Notes under the pieces: model-generated
The model's input: only the letters and a program-made list of their open reading frames with translations
Databases searched by the model: none
Told to the model about the DNA's origin: nothing
Assembly: GCA_964387325.1 (NCBI GenBank)
Contig: CAYLYE010000227.1
Location: forward strand, 1-10,077
Source of the DNA: CAZZBK01 sp964387325
GTDB lineage: Bacteria > Planctomycetota > Planctomycetia > Pirellulales > PNKZ01
Direction of reading: 5' to 3'
DNA length: 10,077 bases
Position numbers and translations under genes: made by a program
In this document: piece by piece, positions 1-6,810 of the stretch
How the letters are laid out: the number at the start of each line of letters is the position of its first letter
Numbering within the stretch: position 1 is the first letter of the stretch

Positions 1-114
1 TACGCCACCGAGCGTTTTGGTATCGAGGCGCTCAGCGGAGTCCTCAAGGGAGCCTTTCCCGAGTTGAAGGTTTGGCCCAGCCAGCGCGAGCAAGACCCGC
101 TCCGCTGGCGTTAG
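1..114 (+). CDS. Nif3/YbgI-family dinuclear metal-centre protein, C-terminal fragment
   Basis: This open frame enters from the left edge and stops at TAG 112-114, giving 37 residues. They begin YATERFGIEALSG and end with DPLRWR. The start matches the C-terminal signature of Nif3/YbgI proteins; E. coli YbgI has HHATERGGIRALS here. In that family the His just before this point and the Glu of the TER segment bind the two-metal centre, so the Glu at codon 4 is probably a ligand and the matching His lies outside the window. Nif3-family proteins form hexameric toroids; YbgI-type members have been linked to GTP cyclohydrolase 1 type 2 activity, but their role is poorly settled. No terminator is visible in the 56 bases before the next promoter. 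The family call is fairly firm although only the tail is present. Confidence 0.75.
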   Translation, partial: YATERFGIEALSGVLKGAFPELKVWPSQREQDPLRWR

Positions 115-170
115 TCGACGACGTGTCTCTTGTCGTAAGTGCCTGTCGTTCATGGCTCTGCACGCCTTCG

Positions 171-198
171 TTGACGCGCGAGATGGCCCACCTAGAAT
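171..198 (+). promoter_or_regulatory. Sigma-70-like promoter for the glycosyltransferase operon
   Basis: TTGACG at 171-176 (5 of 6 to the -35 consensus) and TAGAAT at 193-198 (5 of 6 to the -10 consensus) are separated by 16 bp. They lie 90 bases before the ATG at 288 and after the stop at 114. The predicted transcription start is near 204-206, exactly at the base of the hairpin at 206-254. It is the best promoter match I see in the window. That this -10/-35 pair is used in the host is inferred. Confidence 0.7.
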
Positions 199-205
199 AG
201 TTTGG

Positions 206-254
206 TTACCGCAGTGTGTCCCGTCGGGGTCAACCGTCCGTCCGACTGCGGTGA
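206..254 (+). promoter_or_regulatory. 5'-terminal stem-loop in the leader of the glycosyltransferase operon
   Basis: ACCGCAGT (208-215) and ACTGCGGT (245-252) are perfect inverted arms. They can be extended by a T-G wobble (207/253) and a T-A pair (206/254), to about 10 bp around a 29-base loop. The stem begins where transcription should start and ends 21 bases before the ribosome binding site at 275-281. It could stabilise the 5' end of the mRNA or tune translation. There is no T-run after it, so it is not an intrinsic terminator. It matches no riboswitch class that I know. Confidence 0.45.
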
Positions 255-287
255 AACCCGGGTGAATTTATCTTGGGAGAGCGACAA

Positions 288-1037
288 ATGTCGTTGCGAG
301 CACTCACCGCCTTGCCCGTCTATAACGAGGCCCGACACCTCGAACAGGTCCTGGCCGAGGTCCGCAAGTATTGCGACGACGTGTTGGTTGTCGACGACGG
401 CTCGACCGACGGCACCGCCGAGATCCTGCAGCGCACAGCAGGCATTCGGGTCGTGACGCATCAGCCCAATCAGGGTTACGGGGCCGCGCTGCGAAGCGCC
501 TTCCAGTACGCACTCGAACACGGCTACGACGTCCTGGTCACGATCGACTGCGATGGACAACATGAGCCGCGGCGGATTCCGTTGCTGATCGACGCCCTGG
601 AACAACACGACGTCGTGTCGGGCAGCCGCTACTTGGCCCGGTTCCCGGGTGACAGCGAACCGCCACCGGAGCGGCGGCAGATCAACCGTCAGATCACCGA
701 TGAGGTGAACCGTCGACTGTGTTTGAAACTGACCGACGCCTTCTGCGGCTTCAAAGCCTATCGTGTCTCGGCGCTCAGGAAGATTCAGCTTGCCGAGCGG
801 GGCTATGCAATGCCGCTCGAATTTTGGGTTCAAGCGGTCGCCAACGGCCTGAAGATCGTCGAGTTCCCGGTCCCGTTGATCTATCTCGACGAAAAACGCT
901 CGTTCGGCGGCGTGCTTGATAATGCTCAAACGCGGTTGCAGGTCTACCATCTCGTGCTCGATAAGAGTCTCGCGGCCGTACAAAGTCACACGTCGGGACT
1001 CTGGAGCGGCACGCTGTGTGGAGCCACGGCCGAATGA
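288..1037 (+). CDS. Family 2 glycosyltransferase (polyprenyl-phosphate sugar transferase type)
   Basis: This 249-residue GT-A fold enzyme should move a sugar from a nucleotide donor to a lipid or sugar acceptor in the cytoplasm. Motifs seen: LPVYNEARHL at residues 9-18, VLVVDDGSTDGT at 32-43 (donor binding), NQGYGAAL at 61-68, DCDGQHEP at 87-94 (the DxD metal site), SGSRYL at 111-116 and DAFCGFKAYR at 150-159. This order is typical of dolichol-phosphate mannosyltransferase-like GT2 proteins. There is no C-terminal membrane segment, so it is the soluble single-domain form. The start is ATG 288 because GGAG at 276-279 sits 8 bases before it; the in-frame TTG at 273 overlaps that site and would add only five residues. 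It is the first gene after the promoter at 171-198, and its TGA stop overlaps the next start (ATGA, 1034-1037). The class is firm; donor and acceptor are unknown. Confidence 0.9.
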   Translation: MSLRALTALPVYNEARHLEQVLAEVRKYCDDVLVVDDGSTDGTAEILQRTAGIRVVTHQPNQGYGAALRSAFQYALEHGYDVLVTIDCDGQHEPRRIPLLIDALEQHDVVSGSRYLARFPGDSEPPPERRQINRQITDEVNRRLCLKLTDAFCGFKAYRVSALRKIQLAERGYAMPLEFWVQAVANGLKIVEFPVPLIYLDEKRSFGGVLDNAQTRLQVYHLVLDKSLAAVQSHTSGLWSGTLCGATAE

Positions 1038-2629
1038 AGGTGCGGGCGCCGCAAGGGGATGGCGAGCGAGTGTGTGTGCCCGCCTTCCGCGAGCTTCCTG
1101 CGTGCGTCGCCGCGAATCGCCTCGCCTCGCTCGGGCCACTACGCGACTGGTTCGGGCTCTCGGCTTGGGAGCAAGTTGCCCAGGCGCGGCAACAAACGCT
1201 TGCCGCGGCCGTCGAGTACACGCAAGCGTATTTGCCCGCCGTGCAGCTTGATCTCGCGCGGGCGGTCGAACAACCGTTGATCGTCGGCGGACATCAGCCC
1301 CAGTTGTTCCACCCAGGCGTGTGGCTGAAGAATTTTGTCTTGGGTCGGCTCGCCGATCGCGTCCAAGGCATTGCGCTCAATCTGGTCGTCGATAGCGATG
1401 TGATTCGCACGCCCAGCGTTCCTATTCTGGCCGGCTCACCGGAGTCGCCTCGATTCGAGCCCATCGCATTTGACGCCTCCACGGCTGAAATGCCCTGGGA
1501 GAGCCGTGCGATCGTCGATCATGCGATGTTTCGGTCGTTTGGCTCGCGGGTCGAGGACGCACTTCGCCCGTGGGGCATCGAGCCCATGGCGCGAAGCTTT
1601 TGGCCCCGGGTTGTCGAGCGCGCCGAGGCAACCGGTCGGATCGGCCTCGCCTTCGCGCAGGCCCGGCATCAACTCGAAGCCGACTGGGGAAACAAGACCC
1701 TCGAGTTGCCGCTGAGCACGCTGTGCCGCACACCGGCCTTTCTGGCGTTTGTTGCCGGCCTACTTCAATACGCTCCGCAGGTCGCCGAGGTGTACAACCG
1801 TGCCGTTCGCGCGTATCGAGTGGGTCACGGTTTGCGTAACGCCCAGCACCCGGTCCCCGACCTCGATGTGAGAACCGATCGGATCGAGGTACCGTTTTGG
1901 GGCGCGCATCGCGACCTTCCGCAACGCAAGCGACTGTTTATTCGTTATCAAGGCGGGACAAACGCACTGGTCGCCGAGGATGAAGTTATCGCGACATGGG
2001 ATAGTCAGATAAAAGAGGCAGGCAGGATTGCCCTGGCAATCGAGCAAGGACTGGCGAAGGGTTGGTGTCTACGCACCCGAGCGCTCACGACGACCTTGTT
2101 TGTCCGATTATGCGTAGGTGATCTGTTCGTGCATGGGATCGGCGGCGGCAAGTATGACGAGGTCACCGACACGATCATTCGTTGGCTGTGGGGCGTGGAA
2201 CCGCCGCAATATGCGATCGTCTCGGGGACGCTGCGGCTCCCTGTCGCCCGGAAGATCGTCAGCGCGACGGAGCTTCACAGGGTTCGCGAGGAACTCTGGC
2301 GGTTGCAACATCATCCGGAACGGGCCTTAAACGCCGAGCAGGATTTGCCAGCCGAGGTTGTGTCGCTCGTGCAAGCCAAGCGTCGTTGGCTCGACACGCC
2401 GGTCACCGCGCTCAATGTACAAGAGCGTTGTCGCGCGATTCGCCGGATCAACGCCTCGTTGCAAGGCAGCGTCGCCGAGCAGCGCGCAAGGCTTCAGGAT
2501 GAGTTGGAGCAATGGCAACGATTCATGGCCGTGAACCGAGTGATTGCCTGGCGCGAATTCGCGTTCATCTTTTATCGGACGGACGAGTTGCGACATTTTT
2601 TGCTGGAAAAAGATCAGCACAAACTCTAG
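1034..2629 (+). CDS. Conserved-looking protein of unknown function, 531 residues, with GGHQPQ and GGGKYDE motifs
   Basis: I do not recognise this as a named family. It is a soluble-looking protein without a signal peptide or membrane span. Two segments look like active-site loops: GGHQPQLFHPGVWLKNF at residues 85-101, followed by LNLVVDSD at 115-122, and FVHGIGGGKYDEVTD at 365-379. The first recalls the HQPxxxPW start of WbqC-type sugar-modifying proteins and the TGQQPG segment of BshC (the bacillithiol cysteine-adding enzyme). The second falls where BshC has its GGPGE loop. A distant BshC-like, Rossmann-type fold is therefore possible but unproven. The C-terminal 120 residues are rich in Arg, Glu and Leu and probably helical. 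The start at ATG 1034 overlaps the stop of the glycosyltransferase gene (ATGA), with GGAG at 1020-1023; an in-frame GTG at 1016 is less likely. The context suggests a role in making or modifying a glycan or small thiol or sugar conjugate. Confidence 0.85.
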   Translation: MKVRAPQGDGERVCVPAFRELPACVAANRLASLGPLRDWFGLSAWEQVAQARQQTLAAAVEYTQAYLPAVQLDLARAVEQPLIVGGHQPQLFHPGVWLKNFVLGRLADRVQGIALNLVVDSDVIRTPSVPILAGSPESPRFEPIAFDASTAEMPWESRAIVDHAMFRSFGSRVEDALRPWGIEPMARSFWPRVVERAEATGRIGLAFAQARHQLEADWGNKTLELPLSTLCRTPAFLAFVAGLLQYAPQVAEVYNRAVRAYRVGHGLRNAQHPVPDLDVRTDRIEVPFWGAHRDLPQRKRLFIRYQGGTNALVAEDEVIATWDSQIKEAGRIALAIEQGLAKGWCLRTRALTTTLFVRLCVGDLFVHGIGGGKYDEVTDTIIRWLWGVEPPQYAIVSGTLRLPVARKIVSATELHRVREELWRLQHHPERALNAEQDLPAEVVSLVQAKRRWLDTPVTALNVQERCRAIRRINASLQGSVAEQRARLQDELEQWQRFMAVNRVIAWREFAFIFYRTDELRHFLLEKDQHKL

Positions 2630-2681
2630 GCTATGCCGTAACGGAGTCATGATGGCACTGGGTTGAAAGGATTCACGGTCA

Positions 2682-4076
2682 ATGAGTGCAGCAATAAAAG
2701 CCACGGTCGACAAGGCTGCAGCGCAGCAAGGCAAGGTCGCGCACCTCGACTCGAGCGTGACCCATGCTCCGCGGACGGATGCGTCGTCGTGGAGCGGCGA
2801 GTTTCAGTTATCGAGTGGCGGCGCGGGAGATCATGGCCCCGCTTGGTTTTTACTGCAAAGCGTGTTTGGTGGTCCGACGCGCGAGCAATTCTTTGCCACG
2901 CTCGACGATCCCTTCTACGAACCGCATGATCGGGTGGTCGTGCGTCAGGGGATGCGTGTCGTCTCACACGCTCAATATGTGCCGCGCACCATTCGTTTTG
3001 GTGGACTCGAGTTTCCGATCGGCGTGCTCTGTGCCGTGGCGACGAGCAAAGAACATCAGGGCAAGGGCTTTGCTTCCGCCGTGCTAGCCAAGGCCGAGGC
3101 CGGTATGTTGGCCGAGGGAGCCGTGCTGGGCATGCTCCGCACGAATGCGCCTCATTTTTTCCGCCGCGACGATTGGGTCGTCGGCGGACGACACAGTCAT
3201 GCGCGCGTTCGTACCCGGCAACTGCTCGCCCAACTCTCGTCACGGGGCGTGCCGGCGCTCGAAGATTGCCCGCACATTCGTCCCTTGCGACAGGTCGAGT
3301 TGCCTTCGCTGATGCGTGTCTACGAGGCGGCGACGGCCCAGGCGCACGGCGCGTATCAGCGCACCGAAGCCTATTGGCGCTGGCTCATTAGCCGACAGGG
3401 GGTCGACCACATTTTCGTCGCTCTTGGCGGAGACGATCGCCGAGCCTGGGACTCGTTCGACTCGCCCGTGGTCGGTTACGTGATCGTCAAAGACGATCAG
3501 ATATTGGAGTTGATGACCCTGCCCGGGGCCATCGCCGGCGATCCACCGGCCGACGTCGCCGAGCAACTCCTTGCGCGGGCCTGTGGCGAAGCGCTCGAAC
3601 GAGATTTTCAAGATATCCAGTTGCACGCAGCCGCCGATCAGCCGTTGTTCAACTTGTTCCGTGCCGCTGGCGGAGCGATTGTCGCTGGCGAACTCGATCA
3701 GGGTGATGTGCTGATGATCAAGCTGTTCGATCCACACGCCTTCGTGGCGCGACTGGCTCCCGAACTGCAACGTCGAGCCAGCGAGCGACTGGACGACGCA
3801 AAAGTCGAATTGTTCCTGCAAGTCGACGAGGATCGCTATCGGTTGCAAGTCTCGAAGCGAAGCGTGCAGTTTGGCGCGACCAAGACGCTCGGGCGAAACT
3901 ACCTTCGGATGGGCGAGGCAGAATTCATTCGCATGCTGATCGGTCACGCGCCGCTGGCCGAGGCGGTGCGTCAGAAGCGAATTCATGCCTCGACCCGGCT
4001 CGCTTTGCAGACGGCCGACGCCCTGTTCCCCGCTTTGCCGCTGTGGCACTCACCGTGGGACGAACTGTACGTCTAA
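2682..4076 (+). CDS. GNAT acetyltransferase with Eis-like two-domain plus SCP2-type C-terminal architecture
   Basis: This 464-residue protein probably transfers an acyl group from acetyl-CoA to an amine. The N-terminal GNAT domain (about residues 50-180) shows the CoA-binding strand and loop VLCAVATSKEHQGKGFASAV at 115-134, with the QxxGxA pattern at 126-131, then FFRRDDWVVGG at 159-169. A second GNAT-like half (about 195-350) lacks a clear CoA loop. The last part (about 370-464) resembles the SCP2-like domain of Eis proteins. That is the Eis arrangement, though Eis is usually near 400 residues, and the first 40 residues here look disordered. Eis uses its C-terminal carboxylate in catalysis; this protein ends LYV. 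The start is ATG 2682 with GAAAGG at 2665-2670. It follows the unknown gene by 52 bases with no promoter visible, so it is probably the third gene of the operon. Its substrate may be a sugar amine made by its neighbours, but that is inference. Confidence 0.8.
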   Translation: MSAAIKATVDKAAAQQGKVAHLDSSVTHAPRTDASSWSGEFQLSSGGAGDHGPAWFLLQSVFGGPTREQFFATLDDPFYEPHDRVVVRQGMRVVSHAQYVPRTIRFGGLEFPIGVLCAVATSKEHQGKGFASAVLAKAEAGMLAEGAVLGMLRTNAPHFFRRDDWVVGGRHSHARVRTRQLLAQLSSRGVPALEDCPHIRPLRQVELPSLMRVYEAATAQAHGAYQRTEAYWRWLISRQGVDHIFVALGGDDRRAWDSFDSPVVGYVIVKDDQILELMTLPGAIAGDPPADVAEQLLARACGEALERDFQDIQLHAAADQPLFNLFRAAGGAIVAGELDQGDVLMIKLFDPHAFVARLAPELQRRASERLDDAKVELFLQVDEDRYRLQVSKRSVQFGATKTLGRNYLRMGEAEFIRMLIGHAPLAEAVRQKRIHASTRLALQTADALFPALPLWHSPWDELYV

Positions 4077-4091
4077 CGCGAAGGGCTCGAA

Positions 4092-4643
4092 CTACGGACG
4101 CTCGGGCGACTGGAACGATTCTTCGCACAGTTGTTTAATCCCCGCCGCGATCGGGCGAACCGAGGCCGTTTCGTTCGCCTCGATCATGTGGATCCAACCG
4201 CGCTCGGGATCGACGAGCAACGTGACTCGGTCATCGGCAAAGTGAGCGCGAATCGCGTAGCGCCACTGCGCCAGAGCGGGGTCGAGCTTCGCTTCCCAGT
4301 CAAAAGCCCGATCGTTGACGATGCCGTGACGAATATAGATGAAACCGCTATGCGCGGTAACGTCGCGTGTCTCGACGACATGAAATAACTGATTGCCGAC
4401 GGTCAAGGTTAGCTGCGACTCGCTCCCCAATCCGGGTTCGAGTCGATCGAGGTTCATTTTCTCGGCATGCACGAAGGTCCGAGCGCGGTCGCTGCCCCAC
4501 AAGGCCAGCGGTCTCCGCTGGATGGTCGTGTTGTACTGCCAAGCCATGTAGGCCGCGGCAAAACTCAACAGCAGCATGACGACGACCGCCCAGCGGGCAG
4601 ACCGATTCGAGTGATCGCTCGGCGAATCCAGTTCTTCCATCAT
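4092..4643 (-). CDS. Small single-pass membrane protein of unknown function
   Basis: This 183-residue protein has a short polar N-terminus, one hydrophobic span at about residues 18-35 (AVVVMLLLSFAAAYMAW within it) and a soluble domain of about 145 residues. The domain contains LTLTVGNQLFHVVET, FIYIRHGIVNDRAFDWEAKL and RVTLLVDPERGWIH, which suggests alternating strands. Arg15 and Arg17 before the span favour an N-terminus in the cytoplasm and the domain outside it. No lipobox is visible and I recognise no family. The start ATG at 4641-4643 overlaps the TGA stop of the ATP-grasp gene (ATGA, 4640-4643), so translation is probably coupled; a second ATG follows directly. It is the last gene of the - strand operon. 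Its stop lies 15 bases from the stop of the converging acetyltransferase gene. Confidence 0.78.
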   Translation of the reverse strand: MMEELDSPSDHSNRSARWAVVVMLLLSFAAAYMAWQYNTTIQRRPLALWGSDRARTFVHAEKMNLDRLEPGLGSESQLTLTVGNQLFHVVETRDVTAHSGFIYIRHGIVNDRAFDWEAKLDPALAQWRYAIRAHFADDRVTLLVDPERGWIHMIEANETASVRPIAAGIKQLCEESFQSPERP

Positions 4644-5806
4644 GATGTCCTGAGTGGGTTGAAATGACGATCAGGTCGGGCGGATGCAAACTGAGTGAGC
4701 AATCGTTGCTCGGCGAGCTCGAGCTGTCGATGAACTTCGCTCAGCGTGTCTCCTTCGGCAAACACGCTGGCCAGCGGCTGTCGCGCGGCAACGAGTGTAT
4801 GGCCGCGCGGGATATCCGCAATCTCGGGCCACTCAAACTGCGATTGCTCCGCGAGCATTCGCGTCACGGTCTCGTCGGCAATCGCCATGTCGTTGGGGGC
4901 GTAGATGATTTGCTTGCCGAAGAGGCGGCTCGATGTGATCGAAGCCCGATCGGGAAGCCGCCCCTCTCGACACGCGTCCACATGCCACGCCATCGCGGGC
5001 ACACAGACGGCGCGCTCGAGCAATTCAACGCTTGCAGTGTAACGCGGATTGACCTCCAGGACCCAAAGCATCTCGCTCGTGACGAGCAGATCGACCCCGA
5101 ATAGTCCGACGAGTCCGGTCGAGGCAACGAGCTGATCTCCCAAACGCTGCAATGATTCATTATGTTTGGACAGCAGTGGTATCGGGCCGATCGAGCCGCG
5201 GTAGTGGTAATCGTCGTGGGCCGAGGAGATGGCTTGGCAAACACCGATGAGCAGAGCCCGAGATCCGTTGGCGACGAACGTGGCGCCCCAGACCGTTCCA
5301 TCGAGCCGTCGTTGCCAATAGAGTCGTCGCGAGTCGCTCGTCGGGCGCTGACCGTGCCAGGGGGAAATTTGGAGCCCGCCGCCGCTGCGGATCGGTTTGC
5401 ACAACCAGGAGCCGTCGGTCGGCAAGCCGTCGGGTCGATCGCGTGACTCAGGCAGATCGCATCGCGCGCGACGCACGATGCTGCGTAACGAAGTCAGGTT
5501 GCGAACTTCACGTAACACCGCGCCGCGATTGCCGAGTAACGGGCGATGTTGGGCGATCCGCTCGACGAGCGCGGGGTGGTTTTCCAATCCGCCTGTGTAG
5601 AGCCATGCCGCCTCAGGGGCCGCAGCGACTTGTAGCAGCAATTCGCGATTAAAATAACGAAAGGTGCGTGGCGAGTCGTGGCTGGGCACATCGGCGTCGC
5701 CGAATTGGTCGATGGCCAGCGGCGCGTAGCCGGCCCGGAGCGCCGAATGCGCCGCGGCTCGCGCGCTGGCGCCGACAATCAACAACGGCTCGACGGACTT
5801 GCACAT
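4640..5806 (-). CDS. ATP-grasp ligase-type protein
   Basis: This 388-residue protein belongs to the ATP-grasp superfamily, which uses ATP to activate a carboxylate and join it to an amine or thiol. It begins with a Rossmann-like pre-ATP-grasp segment, LLIVGASARAAAHSALRAG at residues 8-26, with IDQFGDADV at 32-40. KPIRSGGG at 137-144 is the ATP-binding Lys and glycine loop, and GLFGVDLLV (234-242) with WVLEVNPRYTAS (248-259) carries the Asp, Glu and Asn metal ligands. A C-terminal part (about 295-388) is less recognisable. From memory, similar proteins occur with tetrahydromethanopterin C1 genes in methylotrophs and planctomycetes, so a ligase step in a cofactor pathway is possible; no other C1 gene lies here. 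The start is ATG at 5804-5806, five bases after the thioredoxin-like stop. The frame is open to 6067, but that extension is arginine-rich antisense-type sequence inside the neighbouring gene. Confidence 0.85.
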   Translation of the reverse strand: MCKSVEPLLIVGASARAAAHSALRAGYAPLAIDQFGDADVPSHDSPRTFRYFNRELLLQVAAAPEAAWLYTGGLENHPALVERIAQHRPLLGNRGAVLREVRNLTSLRSIVRRARCDLPESRDRPDGLPTDGSWLCKPIRSGGGLQISPWHGQRPTSDSRRLYWQRRLDGTVWGATFVANGSRALLIGVCQAISSAHDDYHYRGSIGPIPLLSKHNESLQRLGDQLVASTGLVGLFGVDLLVTSEMLWVLEVNPRYTASVELLERAVCVPAMAWHVDACREGRLPDRASITSSRLFGKQIIYAPNDMAIADETVTRMLAEQSQFEWPEIADIPRGHTLVAARQPLASVFAEGDTLSEVHRQLELAEQRLLTQFASARPDRHFNPLRTS

Positions 5807-5811
5807 CTCGA

Positions 5812-6372
5812 TCAATCGCCGTGAAGTTGTCGCAGTCGGGCGCTGGTGCGGAGCATCCATTGAATGCGCTCGAACTCGTTGAGCCAATCTTGAGTGACCG
5901 ACTGCACAAGATTCGTGTCGGCTTGGCCGATCCCCGTCGGACACGCTGGGCCGTCGAGACTGGCGACCTGTTGCCGATATCGGCTCAGCGTCTTGTCGCC
6001 GTACAGGCCACAGAATTGAGCGTCTTCGCTCAAAAAGACCACGACCGGGACCCGAGCCCCGCCGCACACCTTGACGGCCGCGGCCAGGTCGCCGTGGGCG
6101 TCACGATCGAAATAACGGATATCGAGACCAGGGGTGGCGAGCGCAAAGTGCTCGAAGATCGGACATTGGTTGACACAGTCGCCACACCAGGTACCGGCGA
6201 GGCAGAGCACTTTCATCGAACGACGGAACGAGCCCAAGAGCTGCCGTTGGGGGTCGGTGAGCCGGACTTGATCGTAAAACGCCTGCCAGCGTCGGCGTTG
6301 CTCGTCGTTGCCGAACTGGGCGAGAAAGTCGCCGTATTTGAGCCCCTCGGAGAATTTGGTCGCGTAATCCAT
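5812..6372 (-). CDS. Thioredoxin-family protein with a WCGDC active site
   Basis: This 186-residue protein has a thioredoxin fold domain: LCLAGTWCGDC at residues 56-66 (redox pair Cys63/Cys66), a further Cys70, IRYFDRDAH at 85-93 and the cis-proline segment GARVPVVVF at 105-113 (Pro109). There is no signal peptide, so it should act in the cytoplasm. The first 50 residues form a charged, probably helical extension and the last 50 a helical tail, so it is longer than thioredoxin itself (about 105 residues). It probably reduces or transfers disulfides on a specific partner rather than acting as the general thioredoxin. The start is ATG at 6370-6372 with AAAGG (complement of 6381-6385) placed 8 bases before it. 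It is the first gene of the - strand operon and its stop is five bases from the ATP-grasp start, which suggests a joint role. Confidence 0.87.
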   Translation of the reverse strand: MDYATKFSEGLKYGDFLAQFGNDEQRRRWQAFYDQVRLTDPQRQLLGSFRRSMKVLCLAGTWCGDCVNQCPIFEHFALATPGLDIRYFDRDAHGDLAAAVKVCGGARVPVVVFLSEDAQFCGLYGDKTLSRYRQQVASLDGPACPTGIGQADTNLVQSVTQDWLNEFERIQWMLRTSARLRQLHGD

Positions 6373-6810
6373 AAGTCAACCTTTGTGAAAAATACTCCGA
6401 TGAACGCCCTGAGGCGAGCTGATCGACGGCTGCGCGAAGAACGAGCCAGGGCGCCCAACGGAAGCCCGGTATTTCTCGGATTCGCATGGCTCATCGAGGC
6501 CCATCAACTACGCATACATCCGTAATTGTCGGTTTTCGAGGCGGCGCGTCAAACGGCGGTCATTTCTTCGCTCGGATCGAACCCGAGCCGGGCGAATCTG
6601 GTTGCAAGGCAACGCAACTTTGCTAGGATCACTTGAGTGTCGTGGCTGGCTTCAGCTGCGGCCAAGTTTAACCGAATTCGTCCAGCGCGTCGGAGACGAG
6701 CGTGTTCAGCTTACGTCGGCCTGACCGTCGGTGATGTTTTCGCAACCGGATCGAACTCAGCTCGTGGGATTCCGCCGTACGCCGGGGGAACCTCCGCGGA
6801 AGGGGTCAAG
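6373..6810. other. Intergenic region between divergent genes
   Basis: No convincing gene is seen on either strand; open frames here are short or run antisense to the thioredoxin-like gene. The left part must carry the promoter of the - strand operon. A TTGACG occurs on the - strand near 6545-6550 but has no good -10 box at normal spacing, so I do not call it. The right part holds the weak + strand promoter at 6602-6629 and a small GTTGC-AAG-GCAAC inverted repeat at 6601-6613. No RNA gene could be recognised. Confidence 0.5.
6602..6629 (+). promoter_or_regulatory. Weak sigma-70-like promoter candidate
   Basis: TTGCAA at 6602-6607 and TAGGAT at 6624-6629 each match 4 of 6 consensus bases and are 16 bp apart. 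The spacing is the same as in the promoter at 171-198, and the -10 has the same CTAGRAT form (CTAGAAT there, CTAGGAT here). It lies about 180 bases before the small ORF at 6811 and about 740 bases before rny, and could serve both. With these scores it may be chance. Confidence 0.35.

Noticed and set aside
192..1139. Long - strand open frame (315 codons) opposite the glycosyltransferase gene
   Set aside because: It is antisense to a gene with clear GT2 motifs, covers almost exactly the same span, and has no recognisable motif or ribosome binding site. It is a by-product of GC-rich codon use.
3240..4049. Long - strand open frame (269 codons) opposite the acetyltransferase gene
   Set aside because: It mirrors the codon pattern of the real gene, has no motifs, and lies wholly inside it.
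5807..6067. N-terminal extension of the ATP-grasp protein by 87 codons
   Set aside because: It overlaps the thioredoxin-like gene in another frame and is Arg-rich. ATG 5806 gives a protein beginning directly before the expected Rossmann segment.
5668..6525. + strand open frame (285 codons) across the thioredoxin-like and ATP-grasp genes
   Set aside because: It is antisense to a gene with a clear WCGDC site and to the start of an ATP-grasp gene. Its protein has no domain-like features.
6601..6613. GTTGC-AAG-GCAAC inverted repeat as a regulatory hairpin
   Set aside because: Five base pairs with a 3-base loop is common by chance, and it overlaps the proposed -35 box. It is mentioned only as part of the intergenic region.
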